DNA from: DASYKS01 sp035995205
Lineage (GTDB): Bacteria > Acidobacteriota > Thermoanaerobaculia > Multivoradales > UBA5704
Direction: 5' to 3'
DNA length: 64,000 nt
NCBI GenBank assembly: GCA_035995205.1
Contig: DASYKS010000002.1
Span: 85,064-149,063, forward strand
Shown here: positions 34,062 to 42,556 of the stretch, piece by piece
Layout of the letters: every line of letters begins with the position of its first letter
Numbering within the stretch: the stretch's first letter is position 1
Program-made: the position numbers and the translations under genes
The notes under the pieces: generated by a model
Seen by the model: only the letters and a program-made list of their open reading frames with translations
The model's database searches: none
Told to the model about the DNA's origin: nothing

Positions 34062-34408
34062 CGCATCGCTTTCGGGGTGGCGCGGGGTCGGAACAGGGCA
34101 TCCCAGGACTCTCCGGGCGGCAGGCGCAAGAGAGCGGCCAGGAAGTAGAGGGCGATCGCGATGTTGCCGAGGGCGAACAGCAAAACGAGCCAGACCACGG
34201 AGCGTAGGGGCGTGCGCTCGCGCCACGCGATCCAGACCCAGACGGCCAAGAAGGCGAAGTAGGTGTCGAACAACGTCGCTCGGCCCCAGGGGTCGTGCCA
34301 CAGGTTCGCGGCGCCGAGGAGCACGTTCCGATCGAGGCTCGCCCAGGTGGTGACCCAGATCATGGCGATCAGAACGACGCTCCAGAAGGCGATCAGCAGG
34401 CGTTTCAT
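34058..34408 (-). CDS. DUF1475-type small membrane protein
   Basis: 116 residues from ATG 34408. It has an N-terminal TM (LLIAFWSVVLIAMIWVTTWASL), then HDPWGRATLFDTYFAFLAVWVWIAWRE and VVWLVLLFALGNIAIALYFLAAL, giving about three TM segments. The DPW-ATL-DxY and LGNIAxAxY pattern matches the DUF1475 family. Function is unknown; it recurs beside lipid-modification genes. Its stop overlaps the start of the next methyltransferase. Confidence 0.82.
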   Translation of the reverse strand: MKRLLIAFWSVVLIAMIWVTTWASLDRNVLLGAANLWHDPWGRATLFDTYFAFLAVWVWIAWRERTPLRSVVWLVLLFALGNIAIALYFLAALLRLPPGESWDALFRPRATPKAMR

Positions 34409-34439
34409 CGTTATCCTTCCATCGTAGGCGCCCAGTCGA

Positions 34440-35747
34440 TCAGGAGGCCGCGCATTGGGGCTTGGCGAGGATGATCTGCGCGTCGCCGATGGTGCGTTCG
34501 CGAAAGCCCGCCTCGCAGTACGCGAAGTAGAACTCCCAGAGGCGGACGAAACTCTCCGGGAACCCCTGGCGGCGGATCTCGGCCCGGTTCGCGAGAAAGC
34601 TCCGGCGCCATTGGAAGAGAGTCTCGGCGTAGCTCGATCCAATGTCTTCGAGGTGCGTGACCACCATGTCGGTCGATCGGGCGACCGCGCCGGAAATGGC
34701 GCTGATCGACGGGATGAAGGCGCCGGGAAAAATCAGGTATTGGATGAAGTCGATGCTCTTGAGCGCCCGTTCGTAGAAGCTGTCGCGGATGGTGATCGCC
34801 TGGAGCGCCATCTTCCCGTGAGGGGCGAGCAGCCGGCTGCAAACTCCGAAGAAGGTATCCAGATAGCGATGGCCGACCGCCTCGATCATCTCGATCGACA
34901 CCAGCTTGTCGAACGGCCGGCCGGTGGCTCCCGGCAGGTCTCGATAGTCTAGCTCGAGAATTTCGACCCGGTCGGCGAGGCCGGCGCGGGCGATCCGCTC
35001 GCGGGCAAACGTTGCTTGAGCCGGCGAGATCGTCGTGGTGGTCACGTACACGCCGTAATGACGCGCCGCGTGCTCGGCGAAGCCTCCCCAGCCGGTTCCG
35101 ATCTCGACCACCCGCTCGCCCGGTTGGAGCGCCAACCGGCGGCAGATCCGGTCGATTTTCTCGGTCTGCGCTTCTTCGAGGCTCATTCCCGGGCGGGAAA
35201 AGATCGCCGAGGAATACGTCATGCTCGGGTCGAGAAACTGCGAGAAGAACTCGTTGCCGAGGTCGTAGTGGGCGTGGATGTTGCGCCGGCTGCCGGAGCG
35301 GGTATTCGCCCGCAGGGCGTGCGACAGGCGTTGCCACGGACCGGCGACCCAGTCGAACAGGCGCTCGATCCGCAGCAGGGCCGGACGGTTGCGAACGACG
35401 ATGCGCAACAGGGCGACCAGGTCATCGACGCTGAACGCGCCGTCCATGTATGCCTCGGCGGTGCCGATGCTGCCGCCGAGTCCGATCTGGCGCCAGAAAC
35501 GCGGGTTGTGCACGACCAGCTCGGCGGCCAGATCGCCCCCGGCTCCGGTTTGACTTCCGAAGGAGCTTCGGCTCGCTCCGTCCTTCACCGTGACGCTGCC
35601 CTCGGTCAGGTGGGCCAAGGCGCCCAGAACGACCCGCCGGCAGAGCGCGTCGAGACCGCGCGCCTCCAAAATCGGAATCTTCTCGTCACGATCCGCGGCA
35701 AGGGCCGGATCGAGAGGCGAGGCCAGGGGGGTGTTGAGCTCGCTCAT
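34440..35747 (-). CDS. Cyclopropane-fatty-acyl-phospholipid synthase family protein
   Basis: 435 residues, start ATG 35747 overlapping the DUF1365 stop by 4 nt. Motifs: HYDLGNEFFSQFLD, MTYSSAIF, SAM motif VVEIGTGWGGFAEHA, SIEMIEAVGHRY, FIQYLIFPGAFIPS. The family transfers a methylene from SAM to double bonds of membrane phospholipid acyl chains. With the flavin amine oxidase and DUF1365 gene upstream it forms a recurrent bacterial lipid-modification cassette, so the product could be a cyclopropane or another methylated fatty acid (inference). Confidence 0.93.
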   Translation of the reverse strand: MSELNTPLASPLDPALAADRDEKIPILEARGLDALCRRVVLGALAHLTEGSVTVKDGASRSSFGSQTGAGGDLAAELVVHNPRFWRQIGLGGSIGTAEAYMDGAFSVDDLVALLRIVVRNRPALLRIERLFDWVAGPWQRLSHALRANTRSGSRRNIHAHYDLGNEFFSQFLDPSMTYSSAIFSRPGMSLEEAQTEKIDRICRRLALQPGERVVEIGTGWGGFAEHAARHYGVYVTTTTISPAQATFARERIARAGLADRVEILELDYRDLPGATGRPFDKLVSIEMIEAVGHRYLDTFFGVCSRLLAPHGKMALQAITIRDSFYERALKSIDFIQYLIFPGAFIPSISAISGAVARSTDMVVTHLEDIGSSYAETLFQWRRSFLANRAEIRRQGFPESFVRLWEFYFAYCEAGFRERTIGDAQIILAKPQCAAS

Positions 35748-36610
35748 GGCGTAGCGTCTCCGGAGGGAGTGGCTTTAGAGGGAGAAGAAATAGCTGCGGA
35801 GACGGCGTTCGCGTGCGTGCGGCGCGCCGCCTTGGCCGGATGGTCGTAGATCGGTAGGCCCTTCCACCAAAGCCGCAGGGCTTGCCAGTGAATGCCCGCC
35901 ACGACTTGCAGGGGCATGAACGGAAAGCGGGCAATCGCGGCGGCCAGGTTTCGGCCCGTGATCGGTCGGCGCCGGAGGAGCAGGGTGGCGTCGAGAAGCG
36001 GCGCCTGGTTTGTCGCGCCCTCGGCCAGCGGCCGGTTGACGATTCGGACCGCGAGTTTCTCGCCCGGGGTGGAGATGCGCCATTCCCAGTCCATCTCGAG
36101 ATTCATGAACGGAGAGACGTGGAGCTCCTTGCGGTGGCGCGCCCGGATCATCGGGTCCCCCGGCCTCTCGGGCCGGACCACGTGGGCCTGGCGTTCGCCC
36201 CACGGGGTGTTGGTGATTTCCGAGAGCACGGCTTCGAGTCTCGGCGGCTCCGGTGCGGCCCCGGCGTCGGCAGGGGCGAAGCAGTAATAAAAGCTCACCG
36301 GATTGAAGACGTGGCCGAACGTCCTCAGATGGGTCAGCAGGCGAATCGGCCCGGTGGGCCGCCGGCCGGTTTCGAGCTCCACGGTGCGCCGTACCGCTTC
36401 GTCGAGCGGCAGCTCGGGATCGCCGTGATAGTCCTCCCGGCGGAAGGCGACCAGATTGGCCCGGTTGGTCGACCAGAGCCAGCGACCGCGAAACACGGTT
36501 TCGAGCTCGTCGAGATCGAGATAGGCCAAGAACAGCGGGAAATCGAAGCTGTGCGCCTTCGGTGTGAACCGGCGGTGGCGAACCGTGCCGACGTAGAGGG
36601 CGCTTTCCAT
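35744..36610 (-). CDS. DUF1365 family protein
   Basis: 288 residues; start ATG 36610 (MESALYVGTVRHRR) shares one base with the amine-oxidase stop. Longer upstream frame is shadow. Family landmarks: FDFPLFLAYLDLDEL, RTFGHVFNPVSFYYCF, ITNTPWGERQAHV, KELHVSPFMNLEMDW. The function is not established; DUF1365 genes almost always sit between a flavin amine oxidase and a CFA-type methyltransferase, exactly as here. Confidence 0.92.
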   Translation of the reverse strand: MESALYVGTVRHRRFTPKAHSFDFPLFLAYLDLDELETVFRGRWLWSTNRANLVAFRREDYHGDPELPLDEAVRRTVELETGRRPTGPIRLLTHLRTFGHVFNPVSFYYCFAPADAGAAPEPPRLEAVLSEITNTPWGERQAHVVRPERPGDPMIRARHRKELHVSPFMNLEMDWEWRISTPGEKLAVRIVNRPLAEGATNQAPLLDATLLLRRRPITGRNLAAAIARFPFMPLQVVAGIHWQALRLWWKGLPIYDHPAKAARRTHANAVSAAISSPSKATPSGDATP

Positions 36611-37962
36611 CACCCGGCGACCTCGACACCCGTCTCGGCCGGAGTGGCCGCGTCCCATGCCGCACCGTCGCGGGTTCCGCCGGTCCATGCCGCATCGTCG
36701 CCGGCTCCGCCGGCTTCCGCGGCGATCGCCTCGGCCACTCGATAGGCGCTCTTTACGCCGTCCTCGTGGAACCCGAAACCCCAGTAGGCGCCGCAGAAGT
36801 AGGTGCCGCGCCCGCCGTTGATCTCGGGCCAGCGCCGCTGCGCGGCCACGCTCGCGGAGGTATAGACCGGGTGGGCCATGGTGAGCTGATGGAGGATCGT
36901 CTCCGGTGCGATTTCGGCGGTGCGGTTGAGGGTGACGCAGTAGTTGCGCTCCGCGCCGACATCAGACAGCCCCTGGAGCAGGTTCATCCAGTAGGTCATT
37001 TGGGGGCCGGCGCCTGGAGTCGGCGGGTTCAGGTGGTAGTTCCAGCTGGCGCGGGCGAGCGGCCGGCGCGGCAGGAAGCGGGCGTCGGTGTGCAGCACGA
37101 CGTCGTTTTCCCGGTATGGGATCGCCTCCAGGATCTCGCGCTCGGCCGGCGAGGCGTCCGCCAGCAGGCGGAGGGCCTGATCGCTATGGGTGGCGATGAC
37201 GACGCGATCGAAGCGCTCTTCCTCCGCGCCGCGCGGCTTGAGGTACACGCCGTCCTCGCGCCTGCGGATCCAATCGACGGGAGTGGCGACGGCGATGCGG
37301 TCGGCGAAGCGGGCCACCAGCGGCGCGATGTAGCGCCGAGATCCGCCGACCACGACCCGCCAGACCGGCCGGTCCTCGACCGTGAGCATGCCGTGGCTGT
37401 CGAGGAACGAGGCGAGGCTGCGGGCGGGGAACGCCATCACGTTCTCCGGCTCGGCCGACCAGATCGCCGACACCATGGGCACCAGGTAGTGGCTGACGAA
37501 CGGCCCTCGGAACCCCTCGTCGGCAAGCCAGTCGCCGAGCGTCGGATTCTCGCTCGCCGCGAGCAGCGACGGTGCCCTCTGGTGGAAGCGGAGGATGCCG
37601 CGCAGCAGACGGTAGAAGCGAGGCGACAGCAGGTTGCGGCGCTGGGCAAAGAGGGTGTTGAGGTTGGTGCCGTTGTACTCGAAACCGCTCGTTTCGCAGC
37701 GCACGCTGAAGCTCATCGAGCTGGCTTTGGTGGCCACTCCGAGGTCGGCCAGCAGGCGCGAAAAAAGCGGGTAGGTGCGCTCGTTGTAGACGATGAAACC
37801 GAGGTCCACCGGGATTTCCCGGCCGTTTTCCTCGACTTTCTGCGTGTAGGTATGGCCGCCGATCTTGGGCGCCGCTTCGAACAGCCGCACGTCATGATGC
37901 TCGGCGAGCAGATGGGCGGCGACCAACCCGGAGACGCCGCCGCCGATGACCGCGATTCTCAC
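36610..37962 (-). CDS. NAD(P)/FAD-binding amine oxidase-like flavoprotein
   Basis: About 450 residues from GTG 37962, in a 4-nt overlap with the DUF1295 gene; the much longer open frame upstream is shadow. The N-terminal Rossmann motif VRIAVIGGGVSGLVAAHLL is followed by LFEAAPKIGGHTYT. The C-terminal FAD motif region is YFCGAYWGFGFHEDGVKSAYRVAEAI. It probably oxidises or desaturates a lipid acyl chain as part of the cassette with DUF1365 and the CFA-type enzymes; the precise reaction is not readable. Confidence 0.9.
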   Translation of the reverse strand: MRIAVIGGGVSGLVAAHLLAEHHDVRLFEAAPKIGGHTYTQKVEENGREIPVDLGFIVYNERTYPLFSRLLADLGVATKASSMSFSVRCETSGFEYNGTNLNTLFAQRRNLLSPRFYRLLRGILRFHQRAPSLLAASENPTLGDWLADEGFRGPFVSHYLVPMVSAIWSAEPENVMAFPARSLASFLDSHGMLTVEDRPVWRVVVGGSRRYIAPLVARFADRIAVATPVDWIRRREDGVYLKPRGAEEERFDRVVIATHSDQALRLLADASPAEREILEAIPYRENDVVLHTDARFLPRRPLARASWNYHLNPPTPGAGPQMTYWMNLLQGLSDVGAERNYCVTLNRTAEIAPETILHQLTMAHPVYTSASVAAQRRWPEINGGRGTYFCGAYWGFGFHEDGVKSAYRVAEAIAAEAGGAGDDAAWTGGTRDGAAWDAATPAETGVEVAG

Positions 37963-38768
37963 TTGGCCTTCCGACGCGGCCGACGCGGGAACCAGGGCAC
38001 GAACGCGGGAGTGGTCTCGATGTACGTCTTGTATTGGGGCCGGCGCTCGACGATCGTCTTTTCGAGCAGAACCACTCCGGAGACCTTGAGCAGCATGAAC
38101 GTCATGACGATCGGCCCGACCACCGTCCACCCGCGGCCGGGGGCCGCCAAGGCGATCAGCCAGAAACCCCACCACTGGGCGGCATCGCCGAAGTAGTTGG
38201 GGTGCCGGCTGTAGCGCCAGAAGCCGCGATCCATGACCTGGCCGCGGTTCTTGGGGTCGGCCTTGAAGCGCGCCATCTGCCAGTCGCCGCCGGCCTCGAA
38301 AGCAAACCCGATCAACCATAACAAGACCCCGGCGAGATCGGTCCAGCGCCAAGACGCGGCCGTCGCCTGTGCCTGGATTGCCAGGAGCGGCAGCGCGATC
38401 AAGGTCACCAGGGCACCCTGGAGCAGAAAGACGGTGAACAGGCTCACCCACCAGAACCGCCGGCCATGGGCTTTTCGCATGGCGGCGTAACGGTAGTCCT
38501 CGGGCTGGCCGTGGGCGCGGAGGAAGATGTAGCCGCCCAGGCGAAGCGACCAGATCGCCACCAGAGCGAGCGACAGCAGATGCCGGGGCTCGGTGGGCGG
38601 AGCGGGAAGCCGGTAGACGACGCTCGCCAACAGAAAGGCCGGTCCCCAAAAGACGTCGACGATCGCGACGTTCCGCAACCGAAGGCTCAGCAGCCAAAGG
38701 AGCGTCGCCGTGCCGAGCACGGCGGCGGCGCCCAGGAGCCAAGGGTAGAGGAGCACCGGGAACGCCAT
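37959..38768 (-). CDS. DUF1295 / steroid 5-alpha-reductase-like membrane protein
   Basis: 269 residues, about six TM segments. Typical DUF1295 signature: VDVFWGPAFLL, LWSLRLG-type region (IWSLRLGGYIFLR), DRGFWRYSRHPNYFGDAAQWWGFWL and VSGVVLLEK. The RHPNYFG motif is shared with isoprenylcysteine methyltransferases and steroid reductases that work on lipids in the membrane. Start ATG 38768 is 6 nt from the M1 peptidase stop, and its stop overlaps the flavoprotein start. Confidence 0.9.
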   Translation of the reverse strand: MAFPVLLYPWLLGAAAVLGTATLLWLLSLRLRNVAIVDVFWGPAFLLASVVYRLPAPPTEPRHLLSLALVAIWSLRLGGYIFLRAHGQPEDYRYAAMRKAHGRRFWWVSLFTVFLLQGALVTLIALPLLAIQAQATAASWRWTDLAGVLLWLIGFAFEAGGDWQMARFKADPKNRGQVMDRGFWRYSRHPNYFGDAAQWWGFWLIALAAPGRGWTVVGPIVMTFMLLKVSGVVLLEKTIVERRPQYKTYIETTPAFVPWFPRRPRRKAK

Positions 38769-38774
38769 CAGGAC

Positions 38775-40580
38775 TTACCTTTTCATTCCCAAAATCCCAT
38801 CGATCGTGCCTTGAGAAACCGAGTGATACGTCGGGCGCGCCTTTTCGTAGATCCGCCGCCCTTCGGCGAGACCTTCGGGGGTTTTCGCCAGCTCGGTATA
38901 GAGCGGCTTCAGGAACTTCCGCCGGCCGACCGTGGTGAGGAAACGCTCCAACGCCCCGTCCGCTGCGGCGTAGCGCGCTTCGATCGCGCGCAGCAGCCAA
39001 GCGGCGAGGATTTCGGCGTTGGTGCTGTCGGTGAGGTGGAATTGGGCGTCGAGCGCGGCGAGCTTCTCCAGGTCGAGTGGGGCGGTGAGGTTGCGGATGA
39101 AGTGGAGCCACTCGTGGGTGCTCCAGCCGGTCGTGACGAGATCGGCCGGGGCGGTGCCGGCTTGGAAGGCGGCGATCTGGGCGGCGACTCTTTCGAACGC
39201 GTCGGAGTGGGGCTGCGGGCGGTCGGCGGGTATCCCGGGATGGAACACCCAGGTGTCGATCTGGAGCTTGTTTTCCAGCTCCGGGTCGTCGCCGATCAGC
39301 TTTTCACGCAGGTCGGCAAGGCAGGTCGCGGTATCGACCGATTGGAACGCGTGCCGGTCGAAATAGCCGGTCACGAACTCGTCCCAGCGGGCGCGGCCGA
39401 CGTTTTCCTCGATCCAGCGCAGGAGGAGCGCGCCCTTCTCGTAGGCGATGTCGTTCATGCCGTCGTCCGGATCGCGGCCGGCGAGATTGAGCCGCAGGCA
39501 GGTGTCCGGGCTTTGCGGGCCGCCGAGCAGGTTCACCGTCTCGAACAGATCCTGCAACGAGAGCACCTGCTCCATCTCCTCGTAGGCGCGGCCGTAGACC
39601 TCTTCCATGATCCGGCGCTCGAAATAGGTCGTGAACCCTTCGTTCAGCCAGAAGTCGTCCCACGAGGCGTTGGTCACCAGGTTGCCCGACCAGGAGTGCG
39701 CCAGCTCATGGGCGACCAGCGAGACCAGCGAACGATCGCCCGCGAGGATGGTCGGCGTCGCGAACGTCAGCCGCGGGTTCTCCATGCCGCCGAACGGGTA
39801 GCTCACGGGGAGGATCAGCAGGTCGTAGCGCCCCCAGCGGTAGGGGCCATAGAGCTTCTCGGCCGCCGCGATCATGCGCGGCGTGTCTTCCAGCTCCCAG
39901 TGCGCTTTTTCGATCACCGAGGGGAGCGCGTAGACGCCGCTCCTGGAATCGAACGAACGGAACGCCAGATCGCCCACCGACAGCGCGAGCAGGTAGGAGG
40001 GAATCGCCTGCGGCATGCGGAAGGTATAGGTGCCGGTCTCGGAGAGCTCCTGCGGGTTCTCGGCGCTCATCACGGCAAGCAGGTCGGCGGGGACGCGGAT
40101 CGTCGCGTCGTAGGTCATGCGCACGCCGGGCGAGTCCTGGCAGGGCACCCAGGTGCGCGCGAGGATCGCCTGGCTTTGGGTGAACAGGAACGGCCGCGTG
40201 CTGCCGGCCTGCGCCGGGTCGAGCCATTGGAGGGCCGCGGCCTCCGGCCGGGTCGAATATTCGATGCGCACCGCGGCGGTGTCGGGAGCGATCTCGATCG
40301 TGAGCGGCCGGCCGAGATGCGGCTGCTCGGCGCCGAGCGCGACTTTCGCTTCGGTATTGCTCGGCTGAAGCATGATGCGATGGATATCCAGATCGCGCGC
40401 GTCGAGCCAAAGCGCGGTGGCTTCGGCGTAACGGGCAAGCCGAAGCGTCGCCGAGCCCTTCAGCTGCCGCGCGTCGAAATCGACGGTGAGATCGAGGCTC
40501 AGGTGATCGACCGCGATCTCGTCGGGCCGGCCATAAGAGTGAGGGTCGCGGCGCGGCGCTGTGGAGCTCGGCGGGGTCAT
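38775..40580 (-). CDS. M1 family metallopeptidase (leukotriene-A4-hydrolase-like)
   Basis: 601 residues. The zinc motif HELAHSWSGN lies at about 291-300 with the third ligand in WLNEGFTTY about 19 residues on. The substrate-binding GGMEN reads FGGMENPRL near 262-270. A beta-sandwich N-domain precedes and a helical C-domain follows, as in aminopeptidase/LTA4 hydrolase relatives. No signal peptide. It is probably a cytoplasmic aminopeptidase; its position inside an isoprenoid/lipid operon is curious, and an epoxide-hydrolase-like side role is conceivable but not shown. Confidence 0.93.
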   Translation of the reverse strand: MTPPSSTAPRRDPHSYGRPDEIAVDHLSLDLTVDFDARQLKGSATLRLARYAEATALWLDARDLDIHRIMLQPSNTEAKVALGAEQPHLGRPLTIEIAPDTAAVRIEYSTRPEAAALQWLDPAQAGSTRPFLFTQSQAILARTWVPCQDSPGVRMTYDATIRVPADLLAVMSAENPQELSETGTYTFRMPQAIPSYLLALSVGDLAFRSFDSRSGVYALPSVIEKAHWELEDTPRMIAAAEKLYGPYRWGRYDLLILPVSYPFGGMENPRLTFATPTILAGDRSLVSLVAHELAHSWSGNLVTNASWDDFWLNEGFTTYFERRIMEEVYGRAYEEMEQVLSLQDLFETVNLLGGPQSPDTCLRLNLAGRDPDDGMNDIAYEKGALLLRWIEENVGRARWDEFVTGYFDRHAFQSVDTATCLADLREKLIGDDPELENKLQIDTWVFHPGIPADRPQPHSDAFERVAAQIAAFQAGTAPADLVTTGWSTHEWLHFIRNLTAPLDLEKLAALDAQFHLTDSTNAEILAAWLLRAIEARYAAADGALERFLTTVGRRKFLKPLYTELAKTPEGLAEGRRIYEKARPTYHSVSQGTIDGILGMKR

Positions 40581-40611
40581 GGGGGGATTCCTATAAGGAG
40601 ACTACGCGGCT

Positions 40612-41616
40612 TCAGCCCGTCCAGATTGAGGCGGCGATCTCGGCCAGCTCGCGCGCGTCGGGCGCGGGGACGGGGGGCTCCCCGGCGTCGAGCGCTTTTT
40701 CCAGCCGGCCGATGATCTTCCACAGCTCGGGGCGGCTGACCTTGGCGCCCGGCCCCTTTTCTTCCAGCCGGTCGAGCGATGCGAGCGCGAGCCGCGCGGG
40801 CAGGGCGTTGAACGCCACCACGCCGCGCGCGGCGCCCGCGAGCTGGATGGTGCGGACGTACTCGGCCGCCAGCCCAAGATCGTGGCGGGCGAGCGCGAAC
40901 ACCTCCTCGCGCGGCACGTCGGCCGGCAGATAGGTGCGCCCCTCGGTCGCGTCGCTCGCGGCGTCCTTCAAAATGTTTACCAGTTGCAGCCCCTCGCCGA
41001 AGTCGCGCGACCGGGCGCGCAGCTCTTCGGCCACGGGCAGCAGCTCCGGCCGGTCGAGCAGCAGCAGCTCGGTGAGCAACTCGCCGACGATTCCGGCGAC
41101 CACGTAGCAGTAGTGGCGAAGGTCGGCGAGGTCGGCGAGCACCAGCTCGCCCCGGTCGGTCATCCGGTCGACGAAATCGGCCATGCCGTACACGGTGCGC
41201 AGCGTGTAGGACCGAATGAGGGCGCTCGCCTGTTCCCCGAGCGCGTAGGCCGCATCGAGCACGTCGGGCAGGCGGACCAGCAGCTCGCGGTAGCCCGGTT
41301 GCGCGCAGGGCACCGTCTCGCTCCAAAGCGCGGCGAGACGTTCGGCCTCGGCCGGCGCGGGCGCTTCGAGCAAACGGCCGAACTGTTCGAGCGCGGCGCG
41401 CCGCCGCTCGCGAGGCCAGGTCGCTGCGTCCTCGAACGTATCGGCGATGCGGAACAGAAGATAGGCGAGCGTCACCTCGCGCCGCGTCGGCTGCGGCAGG
41501 TGCGGAATCGACAGCGCGAACGTCCGGCTGGTCTTGCCGAGCAGATCCTCGAAATCGAGGTCGGTGTCGGAATCGAGGGCCGGTTGGAGATCCGGGCTCG
41601 CGGGTTCGGTGGGCAT
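40612..41616 (-). CDS. Squalene/phytoene synthase family protein
   Basis: 334 residues of the trans-isoprenyl head-to-head condensing family. It has SRTFALSIPHLP, first Asp-rich motif RIADTFED, YCYVVAGIVGELLT and second motif FGEGLQLVNILKD. The TSRTFALSI plus GLQLVNILKD combination is closer to squalene synthase than to bacterial CrtB. It would couple two farnesyl (or geranylgeranyl) diphosphates made by the operon's prenyl synthase. No carotene desaturase or hopene cyclase is in the window, so the end product is open. Confidence 0.88.
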   Translation of the reverse strand: MPTEPASPDLQPALDSDTDLDFEDLLGKTSRTFALSIPHLPQPTRREVTLAYLLFRIADTFEDAATWPRERRRAALEQFGRLLEAPAPAEAERLAALWSETVPCAQPGYRELLVRLPDVLDAAYALGEQASALIRSYTLRTVYGMADFVDRMTDRGELVLADLADLRHYCYVVAGIVGELLTELLLLDRPELLPVAEELRARSRDFGEGLQLVNILKDAASDATEGRTYLPADVPREEVFALARHDLGLAAEYVRTIQLAGAARGVVAFNALPARLALASLDRLEEKGPGAKVSRPELWKIIGRLEKALDAGEPPVPAPDARELAEIAASIWTG

Positions 41617-41649
41617 TTTCGGGAGGATAGCAGGCCGGGACCGCGCGGT

Positions 41650-42438
41650 TTAGCCAATTCTCGTTCCTGGCACCACTTCGCCACGAATCGCGGCGGCGAG
41701 CCGGCCGGGCGCGCGGCCGTCAAGGATGGTCGAGGCAATGCCGAGGCGCGCGAGCGCGAGGCAGGTTTCAAGGCGCAGACGCATGCCACCGGTGACGTCT
41801 GTGCCGCGCACCGCGCCGACCGCCGCCTCTTCGATCGTCGCGAGATGGGGAATCGTGGCACTCGCCGCGTCGTAGACCCCCTCGGTCTCGCCGAGCCAGA
41901 GCGCGCGGGAGATTTCGATGCCGAGCGCGGGTAGGCCGCTTGCGATCTCGGAGAGGACCGCTTCGGTCGAAGCGATCGAGGCGCCCCAGGTTCGGTCGAC
42001 CACGACGTCGCCATAGACCACCGGCAGCAGGCCGAGCCGCAGCGCGTGGGCGAGGGGGGAAAGGAACCGATCGACGACCACGCCGCCCTCTGCGAGCAGG
42101 AAGCTGGAAGGCGCGAGTGAAAACGGTGCGAGGCCTGCCGTGCGGAGCGCTTCGACCACGAGGCCGTGGAGCGCCGCGGCGCGCTTCTGGGTGCGGCTGG
42201 CGCCCGTGAGATTGCGCGGATCAAGAGGTCCCTTCCCAAGCCCCGCGGCGGCGGCCGCGACGTGGCCGAACGAGCCGCTGCCGTGGCCCAGCACGATCCG
42301 CTCGCCGTTCGCTTCAGCCGCCTCGCGCGCCGTCGCGATCTCCTGAGCGAGGCGCTCGATCCTCTCCGGATGGGGTGTTTCGGCGCGTTCCTTGTCGGTC
42401 AGGAGGCTGCCGCCGAGCTTGATCAGAAGGGCGCGCAT
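41650..42438 (-). CDS. Isopentenyl phosphate kinase
   Basis: 262 residues of the amino-acid-kinase fold. KLGGSLLTDK is at the N-terminus. GHGSGSFGH places His59 where archaeal isopentenyl phosphate kinases have their catalytic His. DVTGGMRLRLE and STILDGRAPGRL complete the family pattern. It phosphorylates isopentenyl phosphate to IPP. With a mevalonate-type decarboxylase next door and no phosphomevalonate kinase in the cluster, it argues for the alternative mevalonate pathway known from archaea and Roseiflexus. Confidence 0.9.
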   Translation of the reverse strand: MRALLIKLGGSLLTDKERAETPHPERIERLAQEIATAREAAEANGERIVLGHGSGSFGHVAAAAAGLGKGPLDPRNLTGASRTQKRAAALHGLVVEALRTAGLAPFSLAPSSFLLAEGGVVVDRFLSPLAHALRLGLLPVVYGDVVVDRTWGASIASTEAVLSEIASGLPALGIEISRALWLGETEGVYDAASATIPHLATIEEAAVGAVRGTDVTGGMRLRLETCLALARLGIASTILDGRAPGRLAAAIRGEVVPGTRIG

Positions 42439-42556
42439 GGAGGCGGGATTCTATGTGAACCGCGGACAGTCCCGACCTGGGCGTCTCTACGCGCACGAAC
42501 CAAGCACCTCGAAGTGCGGACGACGGGCAGAGGTGTCAGGCCCGTTGGGCGGCTCC

